From: Calvatia gigantea
Lineage: Eukaryota; Basidiomycota; Agaricomycetes; Agaricales; Lycoperdaceae
NCBI GenBank assembly: GCA_025093985.1
Contig: JACAAK010000001.1
Location: 2,418,001 to 2,482,000, forward strand
Direction: 5' to 3'
DNA: 64,000 bases
The notes below the pieces were generated by a model, which saw only the letters and a list, made by a program, of their open reading frames with translations, had not been told where the DNA came from and ran no database searches. Shown here one piece after another: positions 46,497-64,000 of this stretch (position 1 is its first letter; each line of letters starts with the position of its first letter). Position numbers and translations under genes: made by a program.

Positions 46497-49020
46497 TCAA
46501 AAAGCTTGCTGGTTCGTTGTCATGTTTGAAACGCCAAGGCCAGGAGTGTAAGGTGTAGGCGACAAGATGTGATTAACTGGGAATCCATCAGCTCCAAGGG
46601 TAGCTCCAAGATTTGCAATGGGACCACATCGAGCAACGGCATCAGATTTTCCTTCAACCTTTCCGATCGCATGTGGACCGTTGTCAAGCAAGGGGAGCGG
46701 AACAGCAAAACCGTAATCTATCAAATTCGCATATTGCGTCGCATAATCCCTTTGACTACTAGCCGGATTTCTCATCGTAGCGAAAGGCGCTTCGTCGTTG
46801 AACGGGATGCCCTTGAGGGACCGTTCGTCAATTGAGTGTGTCAGGGTGACTTGTTGGTCCGGCGGGACGGCAGCTATTAGGGGCCGATTATTTCCAAGGG
46901 TCGCAGAATCAACGCCAATCTTATGTCTGAAGGGATCTTCGAAAACGGGTGATGAGTCGTCTTCGATAGCTTGTAACTGATGCCCAGGAATAAAATGAGC
47001 TTGATCAGCTAACAACGGTTGGGTATGTGATGGGCGGTGCCCTGGAGACACCGCCTTTTGCTCTTCTGGTTCCAGGTTATTGGAAGACAAGGATTCACTG
47101 CTTGAAAGACCGGGTGTTCCTGACACCACATCGAAAGCTGAAACTAGGTGGCTGGTTAGCGGAACGGGAGCATCCATAGATGGCGCGGAGGAATGAGTGG
47201 TAAGTCCACCATTCAGTGGCGGAGTGGATGTTGTAGAGCAAGAGGAAACGTCTGCTTGTGCTTGAGGGTCGAGATTAGCGCCTGGGGCCAAAGCTGCGCC
47301 CGTCGGGCTTTCGTCAAGGTAACCATCAACACCGACCGGAGCGGGTGGTGGAATGGCTCCGTCAAAACCCGGTGTTACGTTGCCTAACTGGGCATGCGTA
47401 GATGTGCTGTATGAGGGGAGGTAGACGTTAGTTGTACACAAAATGCCAAGTTGGAAAACATGACACACCACGAGCCTCTACGCTGATCGGGTGCCAGCTC
47501 TCCGGGAGGAGAACTGATACCATAGAATCCCGGGTTGCTAAATACACTTGACTCGCTAGTAGCAATAGAAACAGCAGAGCCAAATCTTGAGAGTGTTTCG
47601 AACGACGAAAGGCATGACACCGACACGGCATCGTCATCTTCGGTTGCATCGTCCCTTGCGGGAAAAGAATATGAGCTAAAGTCTGGGGACGGGGGATCAT
47701 TTTCAGTCGAGCCTGGAGAGTTCACAGTAGCGACGCCAAACGTAAAGTTAGGTGCAGGGAGGGGTCCCGGTATTTGGGGAACGTATCTCCGGGTTGCGCC
47801 ATAAAGCGAAGTATCGGGTAGTGATGCTCGGACAGGATAGAGAGGTGAAGGAGAGAATGCATCTGCTCGATGGGACATGAGCGTGCGGGGATCCATGGAG
47901 GCGCGTCGCGTATCAAGGTAGTTGTTCGGAGGAGCGTGGTGGGGCATGACAGTACTCCGCGGTTGCAACGGGAAAGCCTTCCCCCGTGGCAAAGAGTGTT
48001 GATGAGTAGCCTGTGCTTGTGAGGGCGAGCGCGGGCCGAAAAGGGCCCCATTCCGGGCGCGTGCAAGCTGGGCGTATGGATGCATGACAAGACGCTGCAG
48101 ACTAGTATCAACTGAGCGTCTGCGAGCAAGTGGATCCCAAGCGTCAATAGAGCGCGGACCATGTGTGGATGTTGACGTGGTAGAATACGGATGGAAGAAT
48201 GCATTGGCAGGAAGAGAGCCGCGTCGTTGTGAATGAATGTCGGCAAGGGAGAGTCGCGAAGGAAAGACAGCGTGGTCTTGGGCCTCGACAGCTGGGAGTG
48301 GTTTCCATGGGCCAGCAGAGGAAGACCTGTACGTCGAATCGGTCAAGGAGTGGAGCCCCGGAGGAGAGGGGAACGGGAACGAGGGCGAGTTGAGTTGGGA
48401 ATTGGGGGGAATATCGCTTGGCAAGTCCGGCTTGGGTAGGTCTTCAGACAACTCTTCTCCTGGAGTAGGTGGAGGGGAGGCTGCGTCTGTGTCGTCCTCA
48501 TCCTTTGGACTTGACCCTGTGTTAGGCGTTGTTGAATCCGTGCTAGAACTGGTTGTCGAAGCAGTAGCAACGGCGGATGCGGACTGGGACTTTTTAGTCG
48601 TTTTGTTTTTTTCCTTCGCCCGACTATATGAGAAGGTGAATACAATGATACAGAAGAGTTAAATAAAAGAGGGGGGTGCCATACCGATTTTGAAACCAAA
48701 CCTAAGTGGAAGAGACGGTGGGGAAGAGCGTGAGCGGGGGGGTGGGGGGGTTGGGGAGGCGACGGTTGGTTTAAACTTACCTGAACACCGCGTGGGGTCA
48801 TACCGAGTTGAGCAGCGAGGTCATTGCGGAGGGTCGCGTTCGGCTTTGTGTCGACGCGGAAGATGGTCTCTAGGACCTTGAGTTGGGATGATGTTGTTCG
48901 TCTGCGGTGTTTGACCTCGTTTGGGGTGTACGGGTAGAAGGCCCTGAAGTCGACGGAGGGGTCGGGGGGAACAAGGTGGTGGAGGCTATAGAGGGGGTCG
49001 TGTTCATAGCGCATGGGCAT
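46497..49020 (-). CDS. Homeobox transcription factor (non-mating-type)
   Basis: A nuclear DNA-binding regulator. The homeodomain lies near residues 33-92: KHRRRTTSSQLKVLETIFRV, then NDLAAQLGMTPRGVQ and, across two introns, VWFQN and RRAKEKNK (helix 3, with W, F, N and R present). The rest, more than 700 residues, is Ser/Pro-rich and disordered with acidic patches, as in the Agaricomycete Hom1/Hom2-type regulators of fruiting. Which of these it matches cannot be settled by eye. It is not an HD1/HD2 mating-type protein by context. Exons are 49020-48781, 48686-48702 (17 nt), 48623-47469 and 47406-46497, all in phase. The start at 49020 (MPMRYEHDPLYS) is the closest ATG upstream of the domain. 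Confidence 0.88.
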
Positions 49021-49509
49021 GGGGAAGGATTGTGGGAGAAAGGGAGAGTCGGGGGAAGGGATTAAGTATGTGGAAGCATGCAAAAATAGTCGGCCATAAT
49101 CGAAAATCCAGCCGTTGCCAGCCCACGGCAAATCGAGCCACCGTCCGGATTTCCCGTACCTGTCACTCTCCCGCTTTCTTGCCATCCTCACTGCATTCTC
49201 AATTCTATTAACATAATCCTTGCTCGTAGAATAATACCCTGCAACTAAGCCTATCTATCAGATCGTTGCCATCATCCGTGGCGTCCAACATTATATGCGA
49301 CATAGACGAGAAAGTTATAAAAAGAACATATCATCCCGCGCTCCTCCGAACCAGCCCAGTTCAAGAATCCATCAACCACCCTCCAATAACCAAGTCACTA
49401 TGTGTACACACATTCATACATCCCATCCTTCTCCAGCGTCCCGTGTTAAAATAGAGTTAGTATATCCAACCCGGAGAGCACATTCCTCCGCACACTCCCT
49501 AGCTGGCTT
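49021..49509. other. Promoter region of the homeobox gene
   Basis: 489 bp between the homeobox start and the Wee1 stop. No gene is recognised. The plus-strand frames over 49266-49900 are antisense shadows of the Wee1 3' end. Confidence 0.45.
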
Positions 49510-53489
<3,980 letters not shown>

Positions 53490-53490
53490 T

Positions 53491-54109
53491 TTAATGAGAG
53501 TCGATAGAGGCTAGAGCTGTCCACAAGTCGCGTGTCAGATATTCTGGTGGCGTAACCGGGATGGGTATCTGAACGAATGGCGCAGCCGAGACGTCTTGTG
53601 TCGAGGGAATGTCTTGAAAATCGTCAACGTCGTGCTGAACAGTGAAGGTGTTAGTGGGGCAGAATAAATAATTTGAGTGGCGGGACAGCCATTCTTAGGC
53701 CCAGCCTCGTTTTTCTATCTCACGCAGATACCGTTCAACAATGTCACGTGATCGCGTTGCACTGGTCGCCGCTCTTTCCTCACCTCTCGTTCCCGACGAC
53801 CCTGAATAAATACCAGAGCTTGAATTTTTAGCAGCCCCGCTAGCACAGGCAAATTCAGGTGCGCCACCATGTACGCTAGCGGCTAAACGGCGTATGCGTA
53901 TGAGACAGAACGCCAGTGAAGCCTCGATCACCTCCACCTCACCTTCATGCACATGGATGACATCAATAATCTCGGCATTTTGTAACTGTGTGCGAAGGTG
54001 GGATACTGATGATTCACCTGATTGCTACAACAATAATACATTCCCAAGCAGCACACCCTTGAGAATCTCCTACGCTGCCTTCTTCGTTGGACAATGGCTC
54101 CAGAGGCAT
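53491..54109 (-). CDS. Unknown small conserved-looking protein
   Basis: I do not recognise the family. The ATG at 54109 opens MPLEPLSNEEGSVGDSQ. After an intron the text continues as a likely helix and strand region (RTQLQNAEIIDVIHVHEGEV, then ASLAFCLIRIRRLAASVHGG), a Gly/Ser linker and a helix RDIVERYLREIEKRG. A further exon (53634-53491) reads HDVDDFQDIPSTQDVSAAPF, then PVTPPEYLTRDLWTALASID and stops at 53491. The junction to it is uncertain, and the frame otherwise ends at 53695. Joining the first two exons in frame needs one G removed from the GGG at 54056-54058. It could be a small subunit of a nuclear or kinetochore complex, but this is only a guess. Confidence 0.5.
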
Positions 54110-56214
<2,105 letters not shown>

Positions 56215-56368
56215 ATCGATACCTAGATAAACCTTGTGTAAGTTGTACCTGTGCTCATTGCTACTCTAGTTGAATGGAGGGTTCTCTCATCTACTGCTTG
56301 TTCCGCTCTGTGCAGAGTGGGCTCATATTAAATATTAAGGGCAGGCTTATCTATGATAGGACATCATA

Positions 56369-57998
56369 TGAAAACGCAGGAGATCTTCACTCACTCCAAT
56401 CACGCCTCAATGCCTTACCATGTATATCGCGGAACATTTGTCCAGACGCCATCTCTGAGTTCGTTGGAGATACTCGAAGACCACTGTTTGGGTTCGTGAA
56501 CTATAGGGTGTCTACGATGATTCTGTTAACTCTGGTAGTTGTGGACCAGCACGGCTTTATCGTGTCTTTTGGTCACGCCAAAACCCCGTTGAATTACACC
56601 CCAGTCGCTTCGGAGACGATCATCCCCAGAGGTAGCTTCATACTACCAGCATTCTGCGATCTCCACATCCACGCACCCCAGTATCTGTATCAGGGGAATG
56701 GTCTTGACTTGCCATTGATGCAGTGGCTTGACACATACGCACTCAAAGCAGAGGAACAACTCGATTCAGATCACGACTTAGCCAGGCGGGTCTACAAGAA
56801 ACTCGCGAAGCGGTTATTGATAAACGGCACTGGAGCTGTTCTGCTTTTCGGGACGATCAAAGAAGACACAAAGTGTGCATTCGATTGCTTCCGCTGCGCT
56901 ACACTGTGTAGGCTTATGTATTCCTAGCATGATCTTGGCCGAAGAGATGCAGAACGCCGGTATTAGAGCATTCGTGGGCAAACTTTCAATGGACATATCA
57001 TCTCGTCCAACGTATGTTGAGGTTTCCACCCAGGCTTCTCTAGGATCGGCACGATCTTTTACTTCTCGGTGTCGCGCATTGACAGGCGGATCTTCAGCCT
57101 TATGAAAGACTAGTCGAGCCTGTGTTGGCGCCGAGATTCGTACCGACGTGTTCGGATGAGTTGTTACGTGGTCTAGGAGAATTTTCTGCCAACGAGCAGT
57201 TGAAGATTCAGAGTCACCTTGCAGAGGCCCACGACGAGGTCGAATGGGTGAAAAAAGAGCGGGGTATGGATGATATAGACGTCTTCGAAAAGGTCCACAA
57301 AATTCTAAGTCATCCATCTGCCAGCACTGATAACGCACATCTACATAGCACGCGCTTTTAACGCCTCGAACAATCCAGGCCCACTGCACATTTCTCTCTT
57401 CGCACGATCTTTCTCGTGTGCATGTCCACGGTACCGCCATTGCCCACTGCCCGTTATCCAATGTCTACTTTTCCGCCAAGCCATTCCCGTTGAGGGAGGC
57501 TCTAAGTAGAAGCGTAAAAGTTGGCTTGGGCACGGATATTGCTGGGGGATACAGTTCGGACATTATGAGTGCAATGAGGCAAGCTGTCGCCGTGTCAAGG
57601 ATGCGTCAAGGGGGAGAAACTATGCGACGGGTGGGTGGAATTCGGGCGCAAGAAGTTCAGAATAACCTGGCAATCGACTGGAAGGAGTCGTTGTACCTCG
57701 CAACGCGAGGAGGTTCAACCGCACTGGGTCTAAAGAGTGGGTTGTTTCAGGTTGGCGCACCGTTCGATGCACAAATGAGTATGTCCACAGGGCCATTTTG
57801 TTCGGGCAGAGATCTCACGAAATGTTCCTCGCAGTTGCGTTGTATGAGCCTGAGAGTGGCGACGGAATTGGTCAACTTGATTTCTTTGAGGGAGACAGCC
57901 CTTCATCACTGACTGAGGCCATGGTCGAGAAGTGGTGGTGTGTTGGAGATGATAGGAACAGGAAGTCGGTTTGGATCCAAGGGAGGCGTAGGATATGA
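56369..57998 (+). CDS. GUD1: Guanine deaminase, one apparent frameshift
   Basis: Deaminates guanine to xanthine in purine salvage and catabolism. It is a zinc amidohydrolase. Exon 1 contains MPYHVYRGTFVQTPSL. Two in-frame starts exist, at 56369 and 56410, the latter closer to homologues. Then come VVDQHGFIVSFGHA, the metal motif FCDLHIHAPQY, QWLDTYALKAEEQ, FGTIKEDTN, GKLSMDISSRPTYVEVSTQA, RFVPTCSDELL, SHLAEAHDEVEWV (His ligand), IQAHCTFLSSHDL, AHCPLSNVYF, VGLGTDIAGGYS (catalytic Asp) and VEKWWCVGDDRN, with the stop at 57998. Between CRALT and LQPYERLVEPVL the frame shifts by one. Removing one G at 57085-57086 restores it. It lies in tandem with HEM2 and the FIT gene, with short gaps. Confidence 0.9.
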
Positions 57999-58112
57999 AG
58001 AGTCGAGATAAGATAACGATAGTAGAAAGACCGTGGGAGTGATGTTGGCCTGGCTGAGGGAATGACGCAGTGACTGAAATTGAGTGACAAGTTGACAACC
58101 AACCTCAACACA

Positions 58113-58966
58113 ATGCGTAGTCCTGTACTGACCATTGGAATCGCGCTTTCTGCGCTCATCATCTTCGGGACAGGGTACTCGGTCCTCTACAACACCTATC
58201 TTGACACGTCCAACCCTCTCCTCAGTAATCTTCCTCACCCGCTTGGCAAAACTCACTATTTTGCTGATAAAGCCAACATCCTCAATGTCTACTTCATCAA
58301 GAAAGCTTGGGGATGGACATCTGCCCTCTTCTTCCTCTCTTGGATCACTAGTCCACCACAGACGCGTACTGGAAGAAGAGTCCTGAAATGGCTGCTAGCC
58401 ACATCCATTTGGGTCGTGTTCACCATGTGGTTCTTTGGCCCTTCGCTCCTTGACCGCGCCATAGTTGCTTCAGGTGGTACATGTACCGTCTACCTGCCCT
58501 CCGGAGACTCCGTCGACCTTCCTGTGGAAATTTGCTTTGTGCGCGCAGCCGTCGGGCCTTCATCCCATCCTCATTTCTTCGCCCAGGTCAGAGATGTCGG
58601 TGCTCCACCCTCTGACTGGAAGGCTCTTCCACGACTGCGGAGAGGTCACGATGTCTCCGGTCATATCTTCCTTCTCACCATGTCCATCCTTTTCCTCACT
58701 GACCAACTGCGCCCATCGTTGTGCCTACCCAGTTGGGTGTTATACCATCGAGTTGCCGTCTATGCAAACATCCTTCTTATTGGGATTTGGCTATTGGCTA
58801 GCTATACCACATCGGTGTATTTCCACTCGCCATACGAGAAGTTGACAGGATACCGTGAGTACTCTTCTATTCTTTCCTCATTATTCTCAGTATGCTGATC
58901 AGTGTATTGCTGGCAGTTTTGGGTGTTGCGAGCTATTGGCTTACACAGGTTGCACTCTGGGGTTGA
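58113..58966 (+). CDS. SCS3: FIT-family lipid-storage protein (Scs3/FIT2 type)
   Basis: FIT proteins are ER membrane proteins that act on lipids to help bud lipid droplets. FIT2 has acyl-CoA diphosphatase activity. The product of about 264 residues has several membrane helices (VLTIGIALSALIIFGTGYSV, ALFFLSWITSP, WLLATSIWVVFTMWFFGPSL, later SGHIFLLTMSILFLTDQL and VAVYANILLIGIWLLASY). The family's active-site block RGHDVSGHIFLLTMS is present. The second catalytic His lies in the last helix pair (VYFHSPYEKLTGY). Exons are 58113-58855 and 58917-58966. The start is 114 bp after the guanine deaminase stop, on the same strand. No suspect indel. Confidence 0.88.
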
Positions 58967-59183
58967 CCCGTTGCATATAGGAATACGGTTGCATAGTGTA
59001 GGGGCGCATGGGGTTTCAATTAATACTGTTACGCTTTATGAGCCATTCGCTTAAGCAGCCACGCTGCCTGCAGGATTATATCTGTATATACTGCTAATAT
59101 GACATTATCAACAAGCTTGTCGTACATATTTCTGTGCACAATAGTATCTAACAAATGTCCAACGTGTCAGTCAATAAATACAT

Positions 59184-61383
59184 CTAAAACACCCAACAAT
59201 TAATGGCCAACCATACAATCACTGCTGGCCAGAGAACTGAGAAGTTTTCGGTGAGCGTAGATGCAATAATACCTCTTCGCCTCTGGAGTAACGCTCTTCG
59301 ATCAGCGTCTCTCAGAATCTCGACCACGTCCTTGCACCCACGCCAACATGTAGATAGTGTCGGAATGCGGACGGCGATACGTCGCCGTCTACCATTTAGT
59401 ACAATCGTCCATGACCATGGACGGTGACCAACTACTCCGCCTCCGATGGTGAGTCGGCTGATTGCCAGGGGCTGAGATAAATTGTGATGGGGGGTAGAGC
59501 TGCTGGGCTTCATCCGTAGTATCGGTTGTTTGTGAACTCAAATCGAAGTATTCCGTTCCTACGGGCTTCCACTCTTCATCACTTGGATGTCGTGTTTGTC
59601 GCCGAACGCTATATTGATCAGGGAACATCGGGTCCTCTTCGTCATGAGGTACAGGGATGGATTGCAGACTGAGCATGGGAGAATCATAGCCTTGGGGCGT
59701 TATAGACCGTGACGATGCTCGGAATGTTGGTGTTGCTGGCGCCATGGGTGTGCGAAATGACGAAGGTAAAGGAACCCGAGGACTCGTGCTCGGCGTAAAC
59801 GGAGTATGTGGTGACCAGATTGGCGAGGTTGCATTCGTATCTTCAAAAAGTGGTGGAGTGTGGTTGTTGTGGGGTGGTGAAGATGTTAATGGAAGTTCGA
59901 TAGGTTTCAATGAGCCGGAAGCGCCGGGAACGTCGGCCGTTGAGGGCGAGGATAATGCAGAAGGTCGCAACAGACCACCAAAAGTACACGGAAAAGATAG
60001 CCGAGTAGTCAGGAAGAAGACATGGACGATAAAGTAACGACGGCTGGGAAGGCGCTAAGTTTGTTGGATCAATAACAGAAAGGAGTTGGATTCCTGGGCG
60101 GCGTATTTGGGGCGCTGGGGAGAAAGACTTGACTGTGATTTCCGGAATAGATTCCGCAACTCCAAAGGATGTCCCTTTGTGAACGTATTCGCAGTAGTCC
60201 CGATTATCACCACTGCACGTCTGATTGTTACGAATATTCTGATGTGGAAAGTGCGTGACGTACCTGAAAATCAAGTCTGGTTCAAGAACTTGTATCAAGA
60301 ATTCGGTCGTTTGCTTGCCAAGCGTACTCTGGTATCCGTGTCCGACGCCTCTGCGAATGCTGCCTTTCTCGCGAAGCGGGCCGCAAGAAGCGGTGTCTGG
60401 TCGGTACAACGGGATGTGAGACAACAATACAAACGGGTGATGGTGCTCTGGGCGGGATAGTATCAGTGGCCGACGGATACCCGCGGATCCTCAGGTACTT
60501 ACGAGATGCAGCATTCCTGACTGCTTCTACAGCGCCTCCGGGAATTGGTTCCCACTGATGGAATGACACTCCATGAGCGTTTCTTTGATAGTCCTCATCG
60601 ACAAGGCCTGGAGCATCCAGCGCGATGAATGTATGGTTTTTGAGGGTGATGATCTCATTAAGAGGACCAAAGAATTTTTCATAATGCGTTCTGATACTCT
60701 TTGTTTGAGGCGCGGGAACTCCCATTCTATCGTATCAGTTAATGTCACGCTCCAACCGCTAGGCATGTAAGAAACGCGTTGAAGAACTCACGAACTCACC
60801 CTACGTCGTTATTACCCGGCAGGTAATACGCTGAGGTAGATGCTTCAAGAGGAAACATTGATTTAAACTTCTGGGCGAGTTCTGCATACCTGTGGAGGGT
60901 GATGAATTATATGGAAAAGGCTCCGCCTGCAATTTGAGCACTCACTGAGTACCACTTCGGATAGACTTGCCATTGATTATATCACCCAAGAAGAATACGA
61001 CTTGTGGTCTTAGCCAGCTCGTGACATACCAACTTTTCTTGAGAAACAGGTCAACAAGGAAACCCCGAACACGTGGAAATAGAGAAGGCGATTGGAGCGG
61101 CAACGAAGAAATGCGGATTTGAGTATCTGATATCAACAATGCATGCAAGGCCCCCGACCCAGTAGTCTAGAAATTCCACAATCAACAACTAAAGCCACGC
61201 CGGGATCATCGGACAACCCACCTCATGCACTGGCCACCTACACGACGACAAACTCCAGAAATACGTGCCAAGTTCACCCCAGACTACAAGTACCACCCAC
61301 AACAACCGAAGGACATTAGTGGTGAAGATTCGTGAATACAAACGACTTGAGTATCCGGCGTTGGGGCGGTAAGCGGGCCTCAT
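59184..61383 (-). CDS. CDC1: Cdc1/PGAP5-like ER metallophosphoesterase, two apparent frameshifts
   Basis: Cdc1 removes ethanolamine phosphate from GPI anchors in the ER, a step needed for cargo exit and cell-wall integrity. The start at 61383 (MRPAYRPNAGYSSRLYSR) precedes a membrane helix (LLWVVLVVWGELGTYFW). An in-frame ATG at 61476 is possible. Metallophosphoesterase motifs follow: ALLISDTQ, FFLGDIINGK, YLPGNNDVG, FIALDAPGLVDEDY, LLSHIPLYRP and SGDNRDYCEYVH. Then come a second helix (YFWWSVATFCIILALN), a Ser/Pro-rich cytosolic tail and two short C-terminal blocks ending VIVWLAINCWVF. Two frame changes (about 59915-59945 and 59430-59455) have no usable intron, and each fits one extra base. 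It is convergent with the FIT gene. Confidence 0.85.
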
Positions 61384-62049
61384 AGACGCATGGATGTCTC
61401 TAACGACCTGCGTAGAGTTGGTGTACGAACGGGATCGTTGTGCTGGTAGAGAACAGTCAAGGAACGCGAGATGCATTCGTCACGCGTCACATGTCATCAA
61501 ATTTGATGCCGCCCGCCCGCAATCAATGGACACATGAACGTTATGAATGTTAACCGAAGTCCTCACTTGCAATCAACCCGAAACACCTGTTCTTGTGTTT
61601 CTTGAATTCTTCCGCTTTCCGAGACAGAGCTGCTTAGCATTGAACTGATCCAACGTGGTCCGACGACTCTTCCTGTCTCAGTTGATTACTGAGAAACATT
61701 CAATCAAATCCTTGTTGTTTCTAGAGGAAGACCACGGCATTGATCCCAGAACATGTTTGCTGCCGTACACATACGCCAAGTGGTCTTGGTGATGTCAGCC
61801 GGTGGAGGACCCCGCATTTCTGCCACTTGTCATAGGGCTTGTCTATCTCGTCACAGAAGATGGCAACCCCACCCGACCAGTAAGTTCCGTCTTAACTTAG
61901 CATACCTCGCAGGAGATCCGATCTTATATGAGTTCTTCATCAAAGCGATTGGTCCCTTGTCCCTTGCTCTCTTGTTAGTATAAGAGACATAACAGACACG
62001 TCAGTTATAGGCCCTCCCTTCCCCCAAGTTACTCCCAAGTCGTTTGTTG
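61384..62049. other. Divergent intergenic region, CDC1-like / MFS
   Basis: 666 bp with no recognisable gene. It includes the 5' leader of the CDC1-like gene, or its N-terminus if the ATG at 61476 is used, and the promoter of the MFS gene. A pyrimidine-rich stretch lies just before the MFS start. Confidence 0.45.
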
Positions 62050-63796
62050 ATGGCGTCCCCGGAATCCAAGAATAGCGCATCAGACTTCAAGGTCGAGGAT
62101 GTTGAAGGGGAGAAGGTATCTTCAGAAGCCATTTACCCTCTCGGTCTCGAGAGGAGGACTATGTGCGTATCCTTTACGCACCAGGAGTGTTCTCCGCTAA
62201 TCGCCTTCTCCAGACTCAAGATCGACTTGCGGATGCTTCCCCTTCTTGGCTTCCTCTATGCCGTTGCTCTCATTGATCGTACAAACTTGGGTATCGCTCG
62301 TACTGCTGGCATGGAAGCAGACCTGGTGTGTATCACATTGAATCCAGTCAATTTTCTCCTTTTAACGTTGGTCGCTCTAGAAACTCAATGTGGGCGATAG
62401 ATACTCTATCGCCTCCATGATTTATTTTATCCCTTACATCCTTCTGTATGCCGTCACTTGTATGGCTCCCACTCCGAATAGCTGATGGAAACTTTAGGCA
62501 ATTGCCCGGCAACCTTGCCCTTAACGTGCTGGGGGCAAGGACATGGCTCACAATCTGCGTCGTCGGCTGGGGCATCGCCCAGCTTGGTATGGGTTTTGTG
62601 AAGACATGGGGTCAGCTAAGTGTTGCCCGCATCTTCCTCGGGGTTTTTGAGGCTGGTTTCTTTCCTGCTCTCGTTTTCATTATCACCTCCTGGTACAAAC
62701 GCCACGAGGTACAGAAGCGGTGAGAATTTTACCTCTCCAAGTTCATTATTTTGGATGCTCAAACCCTGCCAGCCTTGCTGTCTTTTACCTCTCCTCTATC
62801 ATTCTTGGTGGATTCTCCTCTCTCTTTGCCTACGCCCTCACCCTTCTCAAAGGCAAGGGGGGGCTGGCTGGATGGCAATGGATCTTTGTTATTGAAGGCC
62901 TCATTACCATCGTTCTTGGCATCCTAACGTTCCTGTTCGTGCCCGACTTTCCCGACAAGAGTACTTTTCTCACCGAGGAACAAACGAAGGTTGGCAGGTT
63001 CCCCGACCATTGGCAATCATGTCTCTGATTCACCGTAGATGATCTTGGATCGTGTTGAACGGGATCGTGGGGACTCCGTCCCAGACCAGATCACATACAA
63101 GAAGATCCTCACCCACCTCTCTGACTGGACACTTTGGGCATATGCCCTCATGTTCTTATGTTCGACCATGCCTGCCTACGCCATTGGTTTCTTTATCACC
63201 ATCATCTTACACTCTATGGGCTACTCGACCATGATGTCTCTTATTCTGACTGCCCCTCCTTTCGTTTTGGCCGCCATTTCCTGCTTCGCATTCGCTTCCC
63301 TTGGTGATAAAACTAGGAAGCGTGCGCCTTGGCTCGTCATTCAGGCCTGCATCACGATGGTTGGTCTCCTCGTTACGGCCTACGCTAAACAGCATGGGGC
63401 CCGCTACTTTGGTTTATTCCTTGTCAACGCAGGCGCTTCAGGGTGCGTGCCTGGCGTCTTAGCCTACGTAAGTCCCTGAGTCACATCCTCCCTGATGTAT
63501 ATGCCAATCCATCCCGCTTACAGCAAGCAAACAACGTTGTTTCCCACTCGAAACGCGCCGTTTCAACTGCTATAACGATCGCCTTTGGTGGTATCGGTGG
63601 CATCTTTGCGACTACTGTGTACCGCCAAAAGGACTTCCCCCAATACCTTAATGGTATCTGGGCCACCATGGGTTGCCAGTTCTTAATTGTTTGTTTGTGC
63701 TGTATCTTGACCTTCCATTATACTCGTAAGAACAAACTAGCCCGTGAAGGCAAGGGTGTCAACGAAGGTACCCCTGGTTTTTATTACACCATCTAA
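62050..63796 (+). CDS. MFS transporter, anion:cation symporter (Dal5/Tna1) type
   Basis: A plasma-membrane symporter of the fungal family that takes up vitamins and organic anions such as allantoate, nicotinate or pantothenate. The substrate here cannot be read. The start at 62050 opens a polar cytosolic tail (MASPESKNSASDFKVEDVEG). Helix 1 carries LLGFLYAVALIDRTNLGIAR, the typical (D/E)RxNxGxA signature, and the A-like loop follows. Next come YFIPYILLQLPGN, GWGIAQLGMGFVKTWGQL, RIFLGVFEAGFFPALVFIIT, SWYKRHEVQKR and FAYALTLLKGKGGLAGWQWI. After a central loop, helices 7-12 run to the end ARE-GKGVNEGTPGFYYTI. Seven or so exons join in phase without correction. The stop is at 63796. Confidence 0.88.
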
Positions 63797-64000
63797 CATT
63801 TCGTACTTTTTGCAAAAATTTCATGGGAAATTCTGGCTTGGGTTGTTCGCTGTTTGTTCCTCGCATAATACATGTAGTAGTACGACTAACAACGGTTTAA
63901 TGGATTTCGTGACGAATGAACAGAAGGAGCGATACCCCAAACCTTGTTTCCTGTAAATACGGAAGCCCATACGGACCAGGTCTAAGTTTTATGAAAATTC
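63797..64000. other. Right edge, no gene seen
   Basis: AT-rich sequence after the MFS stop, probably its 3' untranslated region. Confidence 0.5.

Overview
The window is nuclear DNA of a filamentous basidiomycete, most likely an agaricomycete. Genes are short-intron mosaics (about 45-80 nt, GTRNGT...YAG), packed on both strands, and nearly every recognisable product is a typical Agaricomycetes housekeeping protein. No rRNA, tRNA, CRISPR array or prokaryotic operon was seen. All coding calls were made by reading spliced frames by eye, so domain identities are more reliable than individual exon ends.

Left part (1-11.4 kb): a Set9-type histone H4K20 methyltransferase, a possible small ORF, a FAM72-family protein divergent from the rRNA-processing factor Rrp17, and the Golgi SNARE Bos1. 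From about 11.4 to 19.9 kb lies a gene-poor, repeat-bearing island. It holds an 813-bp foldback element with ~355-bp arms, diverged copies of a repeat built on TTCCGGATAAAA (one more copy lies near 9.7 kb), a small inverted repeat and one small zinc-knuckle-like ORF.

Middle (19.9-44 kb): a metallo-beta-lactamase-fold protein, a Ser/Thr-rich single-pass membrane protein, a P5B ATPase (Ypk9/ATP13A2), an SDR oxidoreductase with unusual splicing, a cytochrome P450, a nucleolar FKBP divergent from ARPC4, a GNAT acetyltransferase, and a Rad5/HLTF-like translocase with an added N-terminal PARP-type zinc finger. The Rad5-like gene is divergent from the Smc5/6 kleisin Nse4, and their shared promoter carries an MCB (ACGCGT) box, so two genome-maintenance genes look co-regulated at G1/S.

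Right part (44-64 kb): a homeobox transcription factor whose recognition helix sits on a 17-nt microexon, a Wee1 kinase, a small unknown gene ending one base before the Wee1 ORF, then HEM2 (porphobilinogen synthase), guanine deaminase, a FIT/Scs3 lipid-storage protein, a Cdc1/PGAP5-like ER phosphoesterase and a Dal5/Tna1-type MFS transporter.

A striking global observation: eight otherwise intact genes each carry one or two apparent single-base frameshifts, and every one that I could orient is a +1 insertion, often in a short homopolymer. This looks more like insertion-biased sequencing error than a cluster of pseudogenes. I did not find a convincing new multi-gene system. The most distinctive items are the PARP-finger/Rad5 fusion with its Nse4 partner, the microexons carrying catalytic or DNA-contact motifs, and the repeats of the gene-poor island.
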